A stretch of 64,000 nt of DNA from an uncultured Pelagibacteraceae bacterium (GCA_902604565.1 CACKZF010000001.1:1-64000), one strand, 5' to 3'; positions 10,204 through 20,832 are shown, counted from the stretch's first letter. The notes: generated by a model not told the origin, from the letters alone. Program-made: numbers and translations.

Positions 10204-10866
10204 TTATTCAGAGGAAAAAAAAATATTTTGGTAATAACTAACTGCTGTTAGTTTTGAATTATCAGTATCTGCCATAATTGCAATTCCAGAAAGCTCTTTG
10301 ACTTCTAAATCATGAAATTTTTTAAAGTCTTCCTTCACATTAGCTTTTACTGTAACCCATTCATTTAAATTTGACTTTGTTGAAGCCAAAACACGATCAA
10401 TAGATTTTTTTGTATAAGGACTGGGCCATGTCTCACCTACATTGGAATTGCTTGAAAAAACATAGTTAATAGCTCTATTTGATAGTGGGGTTGCACCAGT
10501 TTTTTTGATTACAAAAACCCTAGCAGCAAAATCATGTCCTTTTTTTGTATTCTCTTTTATGCCTTTAAGATCTTTTTCAATCTTCCAAGTAATATTTATA
10601 AAAGGTGTTTTGTCTAAATTAATTTTTATTTCTTTGCCTACTCCTGATGCTGCATTTTCTGCTACTGCTTTTAAATAATTTCCTTTCTCATTATTTCCAA
10701 TTGAATACGCTGTTTTTGCATCAGCTCCTCTTACTTTTCTGACTTCTAATGAATTTAACTCCTCCTCAGTGAAATTAAAAACCATTAGTTTTTCAGCAGT
10801 AACCGCCGTTATAAGTAAAAAATAAATTGCAATTATTTTGATAAATTTTTTAAACACGGATCTCAT
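10204..10866 (-). CDS. DUF3047-type secreted protein
   Basis: Signal peptide; WKIEKDLKG..., GETWPSPYTKKSIDRVL, GIAIMADTDN. Confidence 0.7.
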   Translation of the reverse strand: MRSVFKKFIKIIAIYFLLITAVTAEKLMVFNFTEEELNSLEVRKVRGADAKTAYSIGNNEKGNYLKAVAENAASGVGKEIKINLDKTPFINITWKIEKDLKGIKENTKKGHDFAARVFVIKKTGATPLSNRAINYVFSSNSNVGETWPSPYTKKSIDRVLASTKSNLNEWVTVKANVKEDFKKFHDLEVKELSGIAIMADTDNSKLTAVSYYQNIFFSSE

Positions 10867-10911
10867 ATAATAAAATATTTCAATTTATCAACTATAATTT
10901 AAAATTTACCT

Positions 10912-11916
10912 CTAAGGTAACAGAACAATTTTTGGTGATGAGCAACTTCCATCATGAATTTGTTTGAAGGCTTCTGCACCTTTCTTTAACTCTCTATACT
11001 CAATCCAGTCTAAATCACCAATTTTCTTATCTGCTAGAATTTTGATGGTGTTTTCAAAGTCTTTATTAGTATAACAATAAGTCCCAATAAAGGTGACTTC
11101 TTGTAAAGTTGCTTTTCTAAAATTGAACTGCCCAGCTGGTTGGGTTAACCCAATATGTATTATGGTACCACCAGGTTTAATAACCGAGATAGATTGTTGT
11201 CTTGAAACTTCTAAGCCTACTGTATCAAATACAATATCAAAACTATCATTTTGTATTTCTTTGTCTGATGGATGAACAAATTTGCCCTCAAAATATTTTG
11301 AACATTTTGTTAGTCTCAAATTATTTGGATCAGACATAACAATATCTGTATTTCCTTTAATTTTTGATAATATTAAAGAGCACAATAATCCAATTGCTCC
11401 AGCACCTTGAACTAAAGTTCTACATTCAGATAAAGGTTTTGTAAGCGAATTTTCTCCCATTAAGACAGCATGCAAAGCAACTGCTGTTGGTTCTGCTATA
11501 GCCGCCTCATTAAGATTTAGATGATCTGGAACCTCATAAATATTTTGATTAGGAGAAGAGACTAATTCAGCAAAGACTCCCTGTCTCTCGTATGGTCTGT
11601 TCATACCTAGAAGAACTCTGTGTGGACACAAATGCTCTCTTCCACCTGTGCAATATTCACACTTTCCGCAAGTAATTAATGGATTCAAAACAGCATTTTT
11701 TCCTTGGAATTTACCATTTTGAATTACACCACTCACTTCATGACCAATTATTAGTGGAGCAATTCTTCTCTCATCTTTGCCGTGATATGCATGTATATCT
11801 GACCCACATATGCCAGATGCATGGACCTTTAAAATGCTCTCTCCACTTGTCTCAACTGGATCTTTTTCATCTCTATAGATCAGTTCTTCAACGCCTGTGT
11901 AAACTAATGCCTTCAT
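10912..11916 (-). CDS. Zinc-dependent alcohol dehydrogenase family protein
   Basis: GHEVSG, four-Cys structural zinc motif CGKCEYCTGGREHLC. Confidence 0.9.
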   Translation of the reverse strand: MKALVYTGVEELIYRDEKDPVETSGESILKVHASGICGSDIHAYHGKDERRIAPLIIGHEVSGVIQNGKFQGKNAVLNPLITCGKCEYCTGGREHLCPHRVLLGMNRPYERQGVFAELVSSPNQNIYEVPDHLNLNEAAIAEPTAVALHAVLMGENSLTKPLSECRTLVQGAGAIGLLCSLILSKIKGNTDIVMSDPNNLRLTKCSKYFEGKFVHPSDKEIQNDSFDIVFDTVGLEVSRQQSISVIKPGGTIIHIGLTQPAGQFNFRKATLQEVTFIGTYCYTNKDFENTIKILADKKIGDLDWIEYRELKKGAEAFKQIHDGSCSSPKIVLLP

Positions 11917-11918
11917 AA

Positions 11919-13370
11919 TTATTTTTCATTTATAAGATAATATATAAAAAACGAAACGACAAATCCTATAATCCAAGAAAATGATTTTATATCTGAAAAA
12001 TTAATGTTCCAAAGCAATGAAAATGAGAAAATAAAGCCTATAAGAAGTGAATACAACGCTTTATAGTTCCAGCCACTAGCGTACATGTATTCATTTCCCT
12101 CTCTTAAAAAAAATAGATCTTTGTGATTTACCTTCTCTTTTTTCACCAAGTAGTAATCTGCAATTATAATACCAAAGATGGGCCCAAAAAAAGCTGCCAA
12201 GCTATCAATAATATTTATTACACCTATTTGACTTAAAAAAGAGGGCCACAAACCTCCAGCAATAAAACCAATTATTAAAATTAATAATCCAGAAGTTTTT
12301 AGATCTAAATTATTTGGAATAAAATTTATTATACTATTTTGTGTAGGCACATAATTAGAAATTAAATTAGTAGATAGAGATGAGAAAATTATAAAAATTA
12401 GAACAAAAACAGTTAGGCCAGTGTTGTCTAATTTTCCAATAATATCCATTGGTTTAGTGAGTATTTGATCAACAACAATAAGCTTTTGATTTAAAACTAC
12501 ATCAACTCCAACAACTATAGTTGTTGCTAAAAAAGAAAACAAAATCATATTTAGAAAAAGACTTAGATTTCCCAATTTTAGATCTTTTTCTGTTTTAACG
12601 TATCTAGAAAAATCACCAAAATTTAACAACACAATGGAGAAGTAAGAGAAGATTGTACCCGTTAAAACTACAAAAGGTAAAATGTTAGATCTTGAAAAGA
12701 AATTTCCGTCTGTTGTATTTGATTTAAGAGACTGAAAAATTTGTGTGTGATTTTCAGAAGTTAAAATTAAAAAAAAAATAAATAAACCTAAATAAACGAA
12801 AATGGCTGAAAACTGTAAAAATCTTTGATTAAACCTTTGTCCGTTTGTAAATAAAAAATATTGAATAACAAAAGTTAATATTAATGAAACCCAGTCGATA
12901 ATATTTAACCCTAGAAAAAAAGCTAAAAATACTTGACCATCTAGAATTTGACTATCTAAGTTATAGTAAATAAAAATTCTAATTAGATATGAAATTGATT
13001 TTGATATGAAAAACGTTTGAATACCAAACATAAAAATACCAATAACAGATCTTAAAAGACTTAAAAATTTCGCTCCATTTAAGCCCATAGACATTCTAAG
13101 CATAACGGGAAAAGGTAATCCATGCTTCTGTGATGGTTTGCCAATCAATGAAATAAAAAAATAAATTAATATAGAGGCGGCTAATGAAGAAGTTAAGACC
13201 AGCACAGTACTAAGATTATATATTAAATACAAAGAGGCTATTAATGCGAAACCCGCAATAGTTTGTATACTATTAGCCCAAAAGCAAAATAAATCAATTG
13301 ATTTCCATGTTTTATTGCTTGGGTTTACTGTGGCTAATTCAAAATTTTTTAATTCTATATTCTGACTCAC
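11919..13370 (-). CDS. NCS1 family nucleobase:cation symporter
   Basis: About 12 TM segments, GKPSQKHGLPFPVMLRMSMG motif, GPIFGIIIADYYLVKK. Confidence 0.88.
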   Translation of the reverse strand: MSQNIELKNFELATVNPSNKTWKSIDLFCFWANSIQTIAGFALIASLYLIYNLSTVLVLTSSLAASILIYFFISLIGKPSQKHGLPFPVMLRMSMGLNGAKFLSLLRSVIGIFMFGIQTFFISKSISYLIRIFIYYNLDSQILDGQVFLAFFLGLNIIDWVSLILTFVIQYFLFTNGQRFNQRFLQFSAIFVYLGLFIFFLILTSENHTQIFQSLKSNTTDGNFFSRSNILPFVVLTGTIFSYFSIVLLNFGDFSRYVKTEKDLKLGNLSLFLNMILFSFLATTIVVGVDVVLNQKLIVVDQILTKPMDIIGKLDNTGLTVFVLIFIIFSSLSTNLISNYVPTQNSIINFIPNNLDLKTSGLLILIIGFIAGGLWPSFLSQIGVINIIDSLAAFFGPIFGIIIADYYLVKKEKVNHKDLFFLREGNEYMYASGWNYKALYSLLIGFIFSFSLLWNINFSDIKSFSWIIGFVVSFFIYYLINEK

Positions 13371-13435
13371 TAATGTAACCTTAAACTAAAATTTTTATAT
13401 GTCTATAATAGTGATAACCAAAATTTTGTAATTAC

Positions 13436-14329
13436 ATGAATTTTCTAAAAAACAATATTGGCTACGTTTCTATGTTCGTGGCAGTGATAGGCTTTGGATC
13501 AGGTCCGCCGTTTGTGAAATTAGCATTACAGGAATTTTATGTAATGGACCTAATGGCGGTACGATTCTCTTTAGCATTTAGTTTGATGTTAATTTTTGCT
13601 TTGATCATGAGAGCAGATTTAAAAATTAAAAGAATTGGTTTTACACCCTTCTTAATGGGTTTATTAAACCCTTTTCTAGTTACTTTAAGTTTTCATATTG
13701 GTCTTCTGCTAACCTCACCAGTAAATGGAGTTGCTTTAATTAGCACTTTGCCAATATGGCAACCATTTGTTGCAAGAATTTTTTTAAAAGAAAAAATTGA
13801 AATAAAAGTAATTATTGGAGCATTTATAACAATTATTGGAACTTTAATTTTGCTTACAAGTCAAACAAAGTCAGGACAAGGAAATTATGTTGGTGATTTA
13901 ATAATTTTTTTAGGAATGATTTGTGTTTCAGTAAACGAAGTTTTGGGAAGAAGATTTATGCAAACTAAAGTTGATCAATTGGGGGTTAATACTTATCAAT
14001 ATTTTATTGGTGCTACACTTTCTTTATTAGTTCTTTTTATAATTTGGCCAAATTCAAGTTTTGAATATCAAAATTATCTAAATTTTTCACCTCCAGTTTT
14101 AGCAGCTATAACTTTATCTTGTATAACATTTGGAGCATATTTATTTTATAATTTTGCTCTTAGAAGGGTCCCAATAGGTAGAATTAGTTTGATGTACCCT
14201 TTAACAGGCCCGATTGGTGCTACAATGTCTTGGTTAATAATCGACTCTCCGATTTCAATAAAGGTTTTTATATCCTTAACAATAATTTTAATTGGAACTA
14301 TTATACCTCAAATAAATAAGCCTAGCTAA
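13436..14329 (+). CDS. EamA/DMT family transporter
   Basis: About 10 TM segments, duplicated EamA architecture. Confidence 0.88.
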   Translation: MNFLKNNIGYVSMFVAVIGFGSGPPFVKLALQEFYVMDLMAVRFSLAFSLMLIFALIMRADLKIKRIGFTPFLMGLLNPFLVTLSFHIGLLLTSPVNGVALISTLPIWQPFVARIFLKEKIEIKVIIGAFITIIGTLILLTSQTKSGQGNYVGDLIIFLGMICVSVNEVLGRRFMQTKVDQLGVNTYQYFIGATLSLLVLFIIWPNSSFEYQNYLNFSPPVLAAITLSCITFGAYLFYNFALRRVPIGRISLMYPLTGPIGATMSWLIIDSPISIKVFISLTIILIGTIIPQINKPS

Positions 14330-15666
14330 GGTGATGGGTACATTACCCCAGGCAACCATAATGCTATTTTTGGAAATATTATAATTAATACTAAACCAAT
14401 TACTTGGATAACCATGAATTGCATCATGCCAAGATAAATATCTTTTAAATCCCACTCTGGAACTACACCTTTTAAGAAATAAGCAGATAATGCGACAGGA
14501 GGTGAGAGCCAGGCGGTTTGGAGATTAACGGCCACTAATATTGCAAACCATGTAAGATTAAATCCTAACTCTATTACTAAAGGTAATACAATTGGCAATA
14601 CTATTAAAACTATTGGTACCCACTCTAAAGGCCATCCTAATAAAAAAATAGCAGCCATTATAATTGCTAGTATTACATATCTATTTACCTCTAAATTTAA
14701 AAGAAAATCAGTTAACAGAGATGGAGTTCCTAATTTTGAGAATACTGCTCCAAAAAAGTTCGATGCAGCAACTAAAAACATTATTAAAGCTGTAATCTCT
14801 AAAGTTTTTAAAAGAGCATCTTTCAAACCTGGCAGAGTTAATTTTTTATATGTTAGTGCAAGTAAGATGGCACCAAACGCTCCCATACCAGCTCCTTCAG
14901 TTGGGGTAGCAAGACCAAATAGAATACTTCCTAGTGCAAAAAAAACTAAACCTGCAGGAGGAATTAATCCCATAATAAATTCATACCAAACCTTAGCCAT
15001 ATTAGTTGGTTGTTCGTTTGCTGGTAAAACAGGTCCAAGCTTTGGATTAAGATAACATCTTAATGTTGTATATGCAGCATACAAGCATGCTAATAAAATT
15101 CCTGGCATTATAGCAGCAGCAAATAAATCTGTAACAGGAATTTCTAAAACAGGTCCCATCACAACTAACATAATACTTGGAGGAATTAAAATTCCGAGAG
15201 TTCCACCAGCACAGATTAAACCAGCAGATAGTCTAGTATCATAACCGGTTCTAATCATAGTTTTCCCTGCCATAATTCCTAGGATTGTAACTGATGCACC
15301 AACTATTCCAGTTGCAGCAGCAAAGATTGTTGAGACAAACATTACAGCATAAAACAATGCTCCTCTAGTTTTAGACAGCATTAATTGAACTGCATTAAAT
15401 AATCTCTCCATTAGACCCGCTTGCTCCATTAAAATTCCCATAAATATAAAGAGTGGTACGGCGGCGAGTGTATTCTCCGTCATAATCATATTGAACTGGA
15501 GTGTCATTAAGTAAAAAACTAATTTACCAAAACCCCAATATCCAAAAACAAGACCTAAAAATATTAAAGTAAATGAAATTGGGAAACCAACAAAGATTGC
15601 AAATAACATGCAACCAATCATTATTGCTCCAATTATTTCTGGACTAAAGAAATCCATTATGGCCAT
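14326..15666 (-). CDS. dctM: TRAP transporter large permease (DctM-like)
   Basis: GFPISFTL..., GGTLGILIPPSIMLVVMG, TPTEGAGMGAFGA motifs. Confidence 0.95.
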   Translation of the reverse strand: MAIMDFFSPEIIGAIMIGCMLFAIFVGFPISFTLIFLGLVFGYWGFGKLVFYLMTLQFNMIMTENTLAAVPLFIFMGILMEQAGLMERLFNAVQLMLSKTRGALFYAVMFVSTIFAAATGIVGASVTILGIMAGKTMIRTGYDTRLSAGLICAGGTLGILIPPSIMLVVMGPVLEIPVTDLFAAAIMPGILLACLYAAYTTLRCYLNPKLGPVLPANEQPTNMAKVWYEFIMGLIPPAGLVFFALGSILFGLATPTEGAGMGAFGAILLALTYKKLTLPGLKDALLKTLEITALIMFLVAASNFFGAVFSKLGTPSLLTDFLLNLEVNRYVILAIIMAAIFLLGWPLEWVPIVLIVLPIVLPLVIELGFNLTWFAILVAVNLQTAWLSPPVALSAYFLKGVVPEWDLKDIYLGMMQFMVIQVIGLVLIIIFPKIALWLPGVMYPSP

Positions 15667-16313
15667 CTCCCTTTAACAAAAGCATAATAGGTTTTTAGAA
15701 TTTCGGATACGCCTTGTACTAAAAGTAAAAATGCACCAATGGGCATACAACTTTTTAAAGGCCACATAATTGGCATCCATGTTGTGTCCATTGCTCTTTG
15801 AATTCTAACTTTACCACCTAAGCATTCTTCTAAATTTGATCTTCCACAAATTGAAGTATAGGCATAATCAAAACTTACAAAGAAAAATACGAGAAACCCT
15901 GGTATAAAAAATAATAAATATAAAAATAAATCTACCCTTGCCTGATTTTTAACTGACCAATTTCGATAAAGAAAATCTGCTCTTATATGTATTCCTTTTG
16001 ATAATGTATAGGCTGCACCTAACATAAATAAAGCACCAGCCAACATTCTACTTATGTCAAATGACCATAAAGTAGGTCTATTAAAAAAATGCCTTCCAAT
16101 AACCTCATGGATCATCGCATAAATTAAAAAAATTGTAAGCCAAGCGAATATTTTGCCTGTAATCAACATTTTCGAGTCTATAAATTCTATTGTTTTTGCC
16201 ATCCAAGGAGTCATATCCTCTGGCATTTTTAAACTTGTTCTTCTTTCAGCTATAAGCTCGTCAGTAATATCAAGATTTTCTTTAACCTTAGGCTCTGAAT
16301 CTTTATCAACCAT
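15657..16313 (-). CDS. dctQ: TRAP transporter small permease (DctQ-like)
   Basis: Four TM segments, GIHIRADFLYRNW, between dctP and dctM. Confidence 0.92.
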   Translation of the reverse strand: MVDKDSEPKVKENLDITDELIAERRTSLKMPEDMTPWMAKTIEFIDSKMLITGKIFAWLTIFLIYAMIHEVIGRHFFNRPTLWSFDISRMLAGALFMLGAAYTLSKGIHIRADFLYRNWSVKNQARVDLFLYLLFFIPGFLVFFFVSFDYAYTSICGRSNLEECLGGKVRIQRAMDTTWMPIMWPLKSCMPIGAFLLLVQGVSEILKTYYAFVKGRWP

Positions 16314-16345
16314 TTAACAAGTATATTTATTTAAATTAAAATTGT

Positions 16346-16378
16346 AAAAAAAACGGGGATCTAAACAATCCCCGTTTT
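16346..16378 (-). terminator. Stem-loop with U-tract between dctP and dctQ (terminator/attenuator)
   Basis: AAAACGGGGAT (16350-16360) / ATCCCCGTTTT (16368-16378), 11-bp perfect stem, 7-nt loop; minus-strand T run follows. Confidence 0.85.
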
Positions 16379-16388
16379 AATATTTTAC

Positions 16389-17477
16389 TTACTGTTGTGA
16401 TGCGAATGCAGTTCCAATTGATGCATCAGATGTTTCCATTTGTGCAATAAAAGGTACTACAATTTTAGCATGTGCAGTCATGTGCTCATAAACTTCTTTA
16501 AAGAAAGCATTTGATGCAGCATTCTTTTTAAGAGTTGCTTGAGCAGCGTTCATGTACTCAGTAAAATAATCAGCTGGTGTATCCCAAAGTTTTACACCGT
16601 GATTTTCAGTAAGATCGATTAACGCTTTACCATTTTCTACAGCTCTATTAGTGATGTTTCTAGTGATCATCGCTTCAGATGCAACTTCCATTGCATATTT
16701 TTGATGGTCAGTTAAAGAATTGTAAACATCTCCATTAATATAGATATCACCATTAACTACGTTTTGGTGTAATCCTTGTAGATAGTAGTTTTTAAGAACT
16801 TTTTGAAAACCAAAAACTGAGTCTGGTTTTGGACAACACCATTCAGCAGCATCGATAGTTCCTTTTTCAAGTGCTGGTAATATATCACCACCTGATAAAG
16901 ATACTGATGCAATTCCAATATCTTTGTACGTTTGTCCTGGAATTCCTGGAGGAGTTCTGAATCTGTATTTTCTGAAATCATCCATGTTTTTAATTGGCTC
17001 TTTGAACCAACCTAATGCTTCAGGTCCTGATGATGCCATCACGAAACCTTTAACATTCATACCCATTTCGCTCCATAATTGGTCGTATAATTCTTTACCA
17101 CCATTATCGAAATACCATGCTAACCAAGATTTAGTACTTAAACCAATTCCTCCACCAGCAACTGGCGATCCAAATAGCATCGCAGCTGGGTGATAGTTTG
17201 ACCAATAGTGAGTCCATGCTGCACCACCATCTACTAGACCTTTATCAACAGCCTCTAGTGTTTCTTTCATACCAACAACTTCACCTTTTGAAAGAAGCTC
17301 AAATTTTAACTCTCCACGAGTTAGTTTTGTTACTCTGTCAGTCCACATTTTTACGATTTGTCCATCGTATGATGTTTTAGGAAAAGTAAGTTGGATTTTT
17401 AATGTTTTAGCAGAGGCAGATCCAATTACTGAAACTGCAAATACTAAAGCTAAAATCATTGAAGTGATTTTTTTCAT
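16389..17477 (-). CDS. dctP: TRAP transporter substrate-binding protein (DctP-like)
   Basis: Signal peptide, LKIQLTFPKTSYDGQ, KYRFRTPPGIPGQTYKDIG, WCCPKPD. Confidence 0.95.
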   Translation of the reverse strand: MKKITSMILALVFAVSVIGSASAKTLKIQLTFPKTSYDGQIVKMWTDRVTKLTRGELKFELLSKGEVVGMKETLEAVDKGLVDGGAAWTHYWSNYHPAAMLFGSPVAGGGIGLSTKSWLAWYFDNGGKELYDQLWSEMGMNVKGFVMASSGPEALGWFKEPIKNMDDFRKYRFRTPPGIPGQTYKDIGIASVSLSGGDILPALEKGTIDAAEWCCPKPDSVFGFQKVLKNYYLQGLHQNVVNGDIYINGDVYNSLTDHQKYAMEVASEAMITRNITNRAVENGKALIDLTENHGVKLWDTPADYFTEYMNAAQATLKKNAASNAFFKEVYEHMTAHAKIVVPFIAQMETSDASIGTAFASQQ

Positions 17478-17560
17478 ATTTATCCCTCTCTTTATTGTTA
17501 TTAAGTCTTAATAATGATCGAAGTAAAACTCATTGGATGACAAATGTAAAACGATTAATT

Positions 17561-17579
17561 GTTGCATTTTTTATGCAAC
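17561..17579. promoter_or_regulatory. Perfect inverted repeat GTTGCAT-N5-ATGCAAC (operator or weak terminator)
   Basis: 17561-17567 / 17573-17579, between the 3' end of the dehydrogenase gene and the dctP start. Confidence 0.45.
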
Positions 17580-17596
17580 CAGAGGTTTAATAGTAG

Positions 17597-18523
17597 CTAT
17601 TTCTTGCCTTTGGGATCAAAGGGATAATCCCAAGCATCTCCACCAATTTTTTTTGATATACCTGAATAATCTGTTTCGCTATCACCACCTTCACAAAATT
17701 CATTAAATATATCTAAGGCATGTTTTCCTAGAGGTGTTGAAGCATTTACAGATTTTGCAGCATCGTTAGCTAACTTTAAATCTTTAGTCATCATGGCTGC
17801 AGAAAAGCCTGGTCTATATTTGTTATTAGAGGGAACGCCATCTGTTAAATTTGGCAGCGGTGTATATGTTGATAAAGCCCAATTATTTCCAGAGGCATTT
17901 TTCATAATTTCATGAACTTTTTTTAAATCCATCTTTAGTCTTTTCGCTAACATTAGTGCCTCTGATGCTGCTATCATTGAAATTCCTAAAGACATATTAT
18001 TACAAATCTTTACACCAACTCCACTTCCTTGTGGTCCAGCATGTAAAATTTTTTGCCCCATTATATCCATTAATGGTTTAGCTAAATTTACAGCTTCATC
18101 ATCTCCACCAACTAAAAAATTTAATTTACCTACTCTTGCTCCCATAACACCTCCTGTAACAGGCGCATCAATCATTTTAATTCCTCTATTTTTTGCTTCC
18201 TTGCCCAGTAATAAAGAAGTTTCAATATCAATTGTTGAACAGTCAATTATGAGAGCATTCTTAGAAATTTTATCTATTATACCTTTGTCTCCTAAAAAAA
18301 GAGATTTTACATGTTTGCCTTCGGGCAACATTGAGATTACAAAATTTGCACCTTCAAGGACCTCATCTAATGTATCAACCACATCTAAATTCGCATCCTT
18401 AGCTTTTTTTATCATTTCTGGAGAAACATCGTAGGCTTTAACTTTTTTACCAGCCTTAACTAATTGATCTGCCATTGGGTTACCCATGTTTCCAACACCA
18501 ATAAAAGCTATTTGGTCTGTCAT
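17597..18523 (-). CDS. 3-hydroxyisobutyrate dehydrogenase-like protein
   Basis: IGVGNMGNPMADQL, DAPVTGGVMGA, GSGVGVKICNNM motifs. Confidence 0.88.
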   Translation of the reverse strand: MTDQIAFIGVGNMGNPMADQLVKAGKKVKAYDVSPEMIKKAKDANLDVVDTLDEVLEGANFVISMLPEGKHVKSLFLGDKGIIDKISKNALIIDCSTIDIETSLLLGKEAKNRGIKMIDAPVTGGVMGARVGKLNFLVGGDDEAVNLAKPLMDIMGQKILHAGPQGSGVGVKICNNMSLGISMIAASEALMLAKRLKMDLKKVHEIMKNASGNNWALSTYTPLPNLTDGVPSNNKYRPGFSAAMMTKDLKLANDAAKSVNASTPLGKHALDIFNEFCEGGDSETDYSGISKKIGGDAWDYPFDPKGKK

Positions 18524-18525
18524 AT

Positions 18526-20043
18526 TTAAATATCTATATTTGATTTTCCTCTATTAATCAAAACCGTTTTACTTTGAGTAAAATGATTTATCATGCTATC
18601 AAAGGCGTACTCTTTTCCTAGCCCACTCATTTTTAAACCACCATATGAAACATTTGCTCTAGGCGCTACACATTGATTTACTTGGACAAAACCTGCCTCG
18701 ATTTCTTCAACAAACTGTAAAGCTCTAGATAAATTTTGTGTCCACAATACCGCTGATAATCCAAATGGTGTATCATTTGCACTGTTCATTACTTCATCAA
18801 ATGTTTTAAATGGTATTGCACAAGCAACAGGACCAAATATTTCTTCTTGACAAACTGGAGAGCTTACTGGAATACCTGACATCAATGTAGGTTCATAGAA
18901 GAAACCATTTTTATAATCACCACCTGTTTTTTGATTGCCACCATGCACAACATTGGTTGTAGAGTTTTTTTTGGCAATATCCATATAATGTAAAGTTCGT
19001 TTCAGTTGTTCTTCGGAAATAATTGCTCCAATGTCAGAACTTTCATCTAGGGCATTACCCATTTTTAATTTACTTAATTTTTCAGCAGCTCCACCCAGTA
19101 CTTGATCATAAATTTTTTCCTGAATATAAACTCTTGAACCAGCAGTACATGCTTGTCCTTGTCGAGTATATCTCATTCCATCAATAACCCCTTGAATTGC
19201 AATATCTAAATCTGCATCACTCATTATTATATTTGGATTTTTTCCTCCAAGCTCTAAAGTAACTGGACATAATTTAGGAGCTGCTTTTTGCGCTATAATC
19301 TTTCCTACAGTAAAAGATCCAGTAAACGTTACTTTTCTTACTTTTTCATGAGTTACCAGAGGTTCGCCACACTCTTCTCCATAGCCTGAAATTACATTTA
19401 AAACACCCGGAGGAAGTTCTTGTTGAAATATCTCCGAAAGTAGAAGAGCACAAAATGGAGCTTGCTCAGCTGTTTTTAAAACAACACTATTTCCTGCTAC
19501 AATAGCTGGAGCGATTTTTGCTACTGTTAAAAATAATGGCGCATTCCAAGGGACGATTGCACAAACAACCCCAATTGGATCTCTGGTGGTATAATGAATA
19601 CTATTTGGAATATTCGTTGGATAATTTTCTCCTTTTAACTCTCCAGACAAACCAGCAAACATATTTGTAAGTTCAATGGAAGCACCTGTTTCTGGTATAG
19701 CCTGTGTCCTTAAAGCATTACCTGTATCTAATGATAATAAAGTTTCAATTTCTGACTTTCTTTCCTCTAATCTTTTTGCTCCAGCAGCAACCATTTTTCC
19801 TCTTTCCCTTGCTGGTATTTTTTTCCATTTTTGAAAAGCTTTGTGTGCTGACTCAACTGCAATATTAACATCATCTTTATTACATTGAGGAGCAGAACCG
19901 ATATTGTCTCCTGTACTTGGATTTAATACTGGTATCTTATTATTTGTTTGAGCAGATATTAGTTTTCCATCAACCAAAATTTTATCCGTTAATCTTTTTG
20001 CATTATTAATTGCTTGTTCAATATTTTTTTCTAAGTTACTCAT
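18526..20043 (-). CDS. NAD-dependent aldehyde dehydrogenase
   Basis: FTGSFTVGK, LELGGKNPNI, GQACTAGSR catalytic Cys motif. Confidence 0.93.
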   Translation of the reverse strand: MSNLEKNIEQAINNAKRLTDKILVDGKLISAQTNNKIPVLNPSTGDNIGSAPQCNKDDVNIAVESAHKAFQKWKKIPARERGKMVAAGAKRLEERKSEIETLLSLDTGNALRTQAIPETGASIELTNMFAGLSGELKGENYPTNIPNSIHYTTRDPIGVVCAIVPWNAPLFLTVAKIAPAIVAGNSVVLKTAEQAPFCALLLSEIFQQELPPGVLNVISGYGEECGEPLVTHEKVRKVTFTGSFTVGKIIAQKAAPKLCPVTLELGGKNPNIIMSDADLDIAIQGVIDGMRYTRQGQACTAGSRVYIQEKIYDQVLGGAAEKLSKLKMGNALDESSDIGAIISEEQLKRTLHYMDIAKKNSTTNVVHGGNQKTGGDYKNGFFYEPTLMSGIPVSSPVCQEEIFGPVACAIPFKTFDEVMNSANDTPFGLSAVLWTQNLSRALQFVEEIEAGFVQVNQCVAPRANVSYGGLKMSGLGKEYAFDSMINHFTQSKTVLINRGKSNIDI

Positions 20044-20815
20044 TATCTAATTCTCCTCTTCTAACTTTAGAAGAGAGCCATCCACCATCTATTTTTATTT
20101 CAGAGCCATTTATGAAATCAGAATCATCGCTTGATAAAAATACTGCTGCTCCAACTATATCTTTTGGTTCTCCCCATCTACCTACTACAGTTTCTTTCCC
20201 CCAGGCTTCACCATGTTTTGGATCTTCAGCATATTTTTGATTAAATGATGTAGATATTAAACCTGGACAAATAGTATTTACGTTAATATTTTTTCCAGTC
20301 AGATCGACAGATAACGCTCTTGTTAAGCCTAAGACACCACTCTTTGCAGCTACATATCCTACCCTATCTGGTCTTCCCATAAAACTTGCTATCGACCCAA
20401 AGTTAATAATTTTACCTTTTCCATTTTTAATCATATGAGGAATTACAGCCTTACTAGCAAGGAAAGGTGCTGTGAGATTCACAGAAATCATATCATCCCA
20501 ATCTTGTTTTGTATGATCTAAAAGTTTCTTAACATGTCTAATTCCTGCATTGTTTATTAGAATATCAATTTTACCGTAGTGTTTGATAGTTTGATCCACC
20601 ATCTCGTTGATGCTCTTTTGATTTGAAACGTCAGTTTTTATAATTATTGCTTCACTGCCTGCCTCTATAATTTTTTTTTTAGCTTTTTCTGAATTTTCAA
20701 TATCTATTTCTGCGATAACTATCTTTGCACCTTCTTTTACAAGACCAAGACAAATTTCTTGCCCTATTCCTTTTCCTCCACCTGTAACTATTGCTACTCT
20801 ATCTTTAAGTTTCAT
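20036..20815 (-). CDS. Short-chain dehydrogenase/reductase
   Basis: TGGGKGIG, NNAG, YVAAK motifs. Confidence 0.93.
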   Translation of the reverse strand: MKLKDRVAIVTGGGKGIGQEICLGLVKEGAKIVIAEIDIENSEKAKKKIIEAGSEAIIIKTDVSNQKSINEMVDQTIKHYGKIDILINNAGIRHVKKLLDHTKQDWDDMISVNLTAPFLASKAVIPHMIKNGKGKIINFGSIASFMGRPDRVGYVAAKSGVLGLTRALSVDLTGKNINVNTICPGLISTSFNQKYAEDPKHGEAWGKETVVGRWGEPKDIVGAAVFLSSDDSDFINGSEIKIDGGWLSSKVRRGELDNE

Positions 20816-20832
20816 TTCCCAAATGATTGACG

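Noticed and set aside
16757-17380. Small ORFs on both strands inside dctP
   Set aside because: Overlap a clear TRAP binding-protein gene in other frames.
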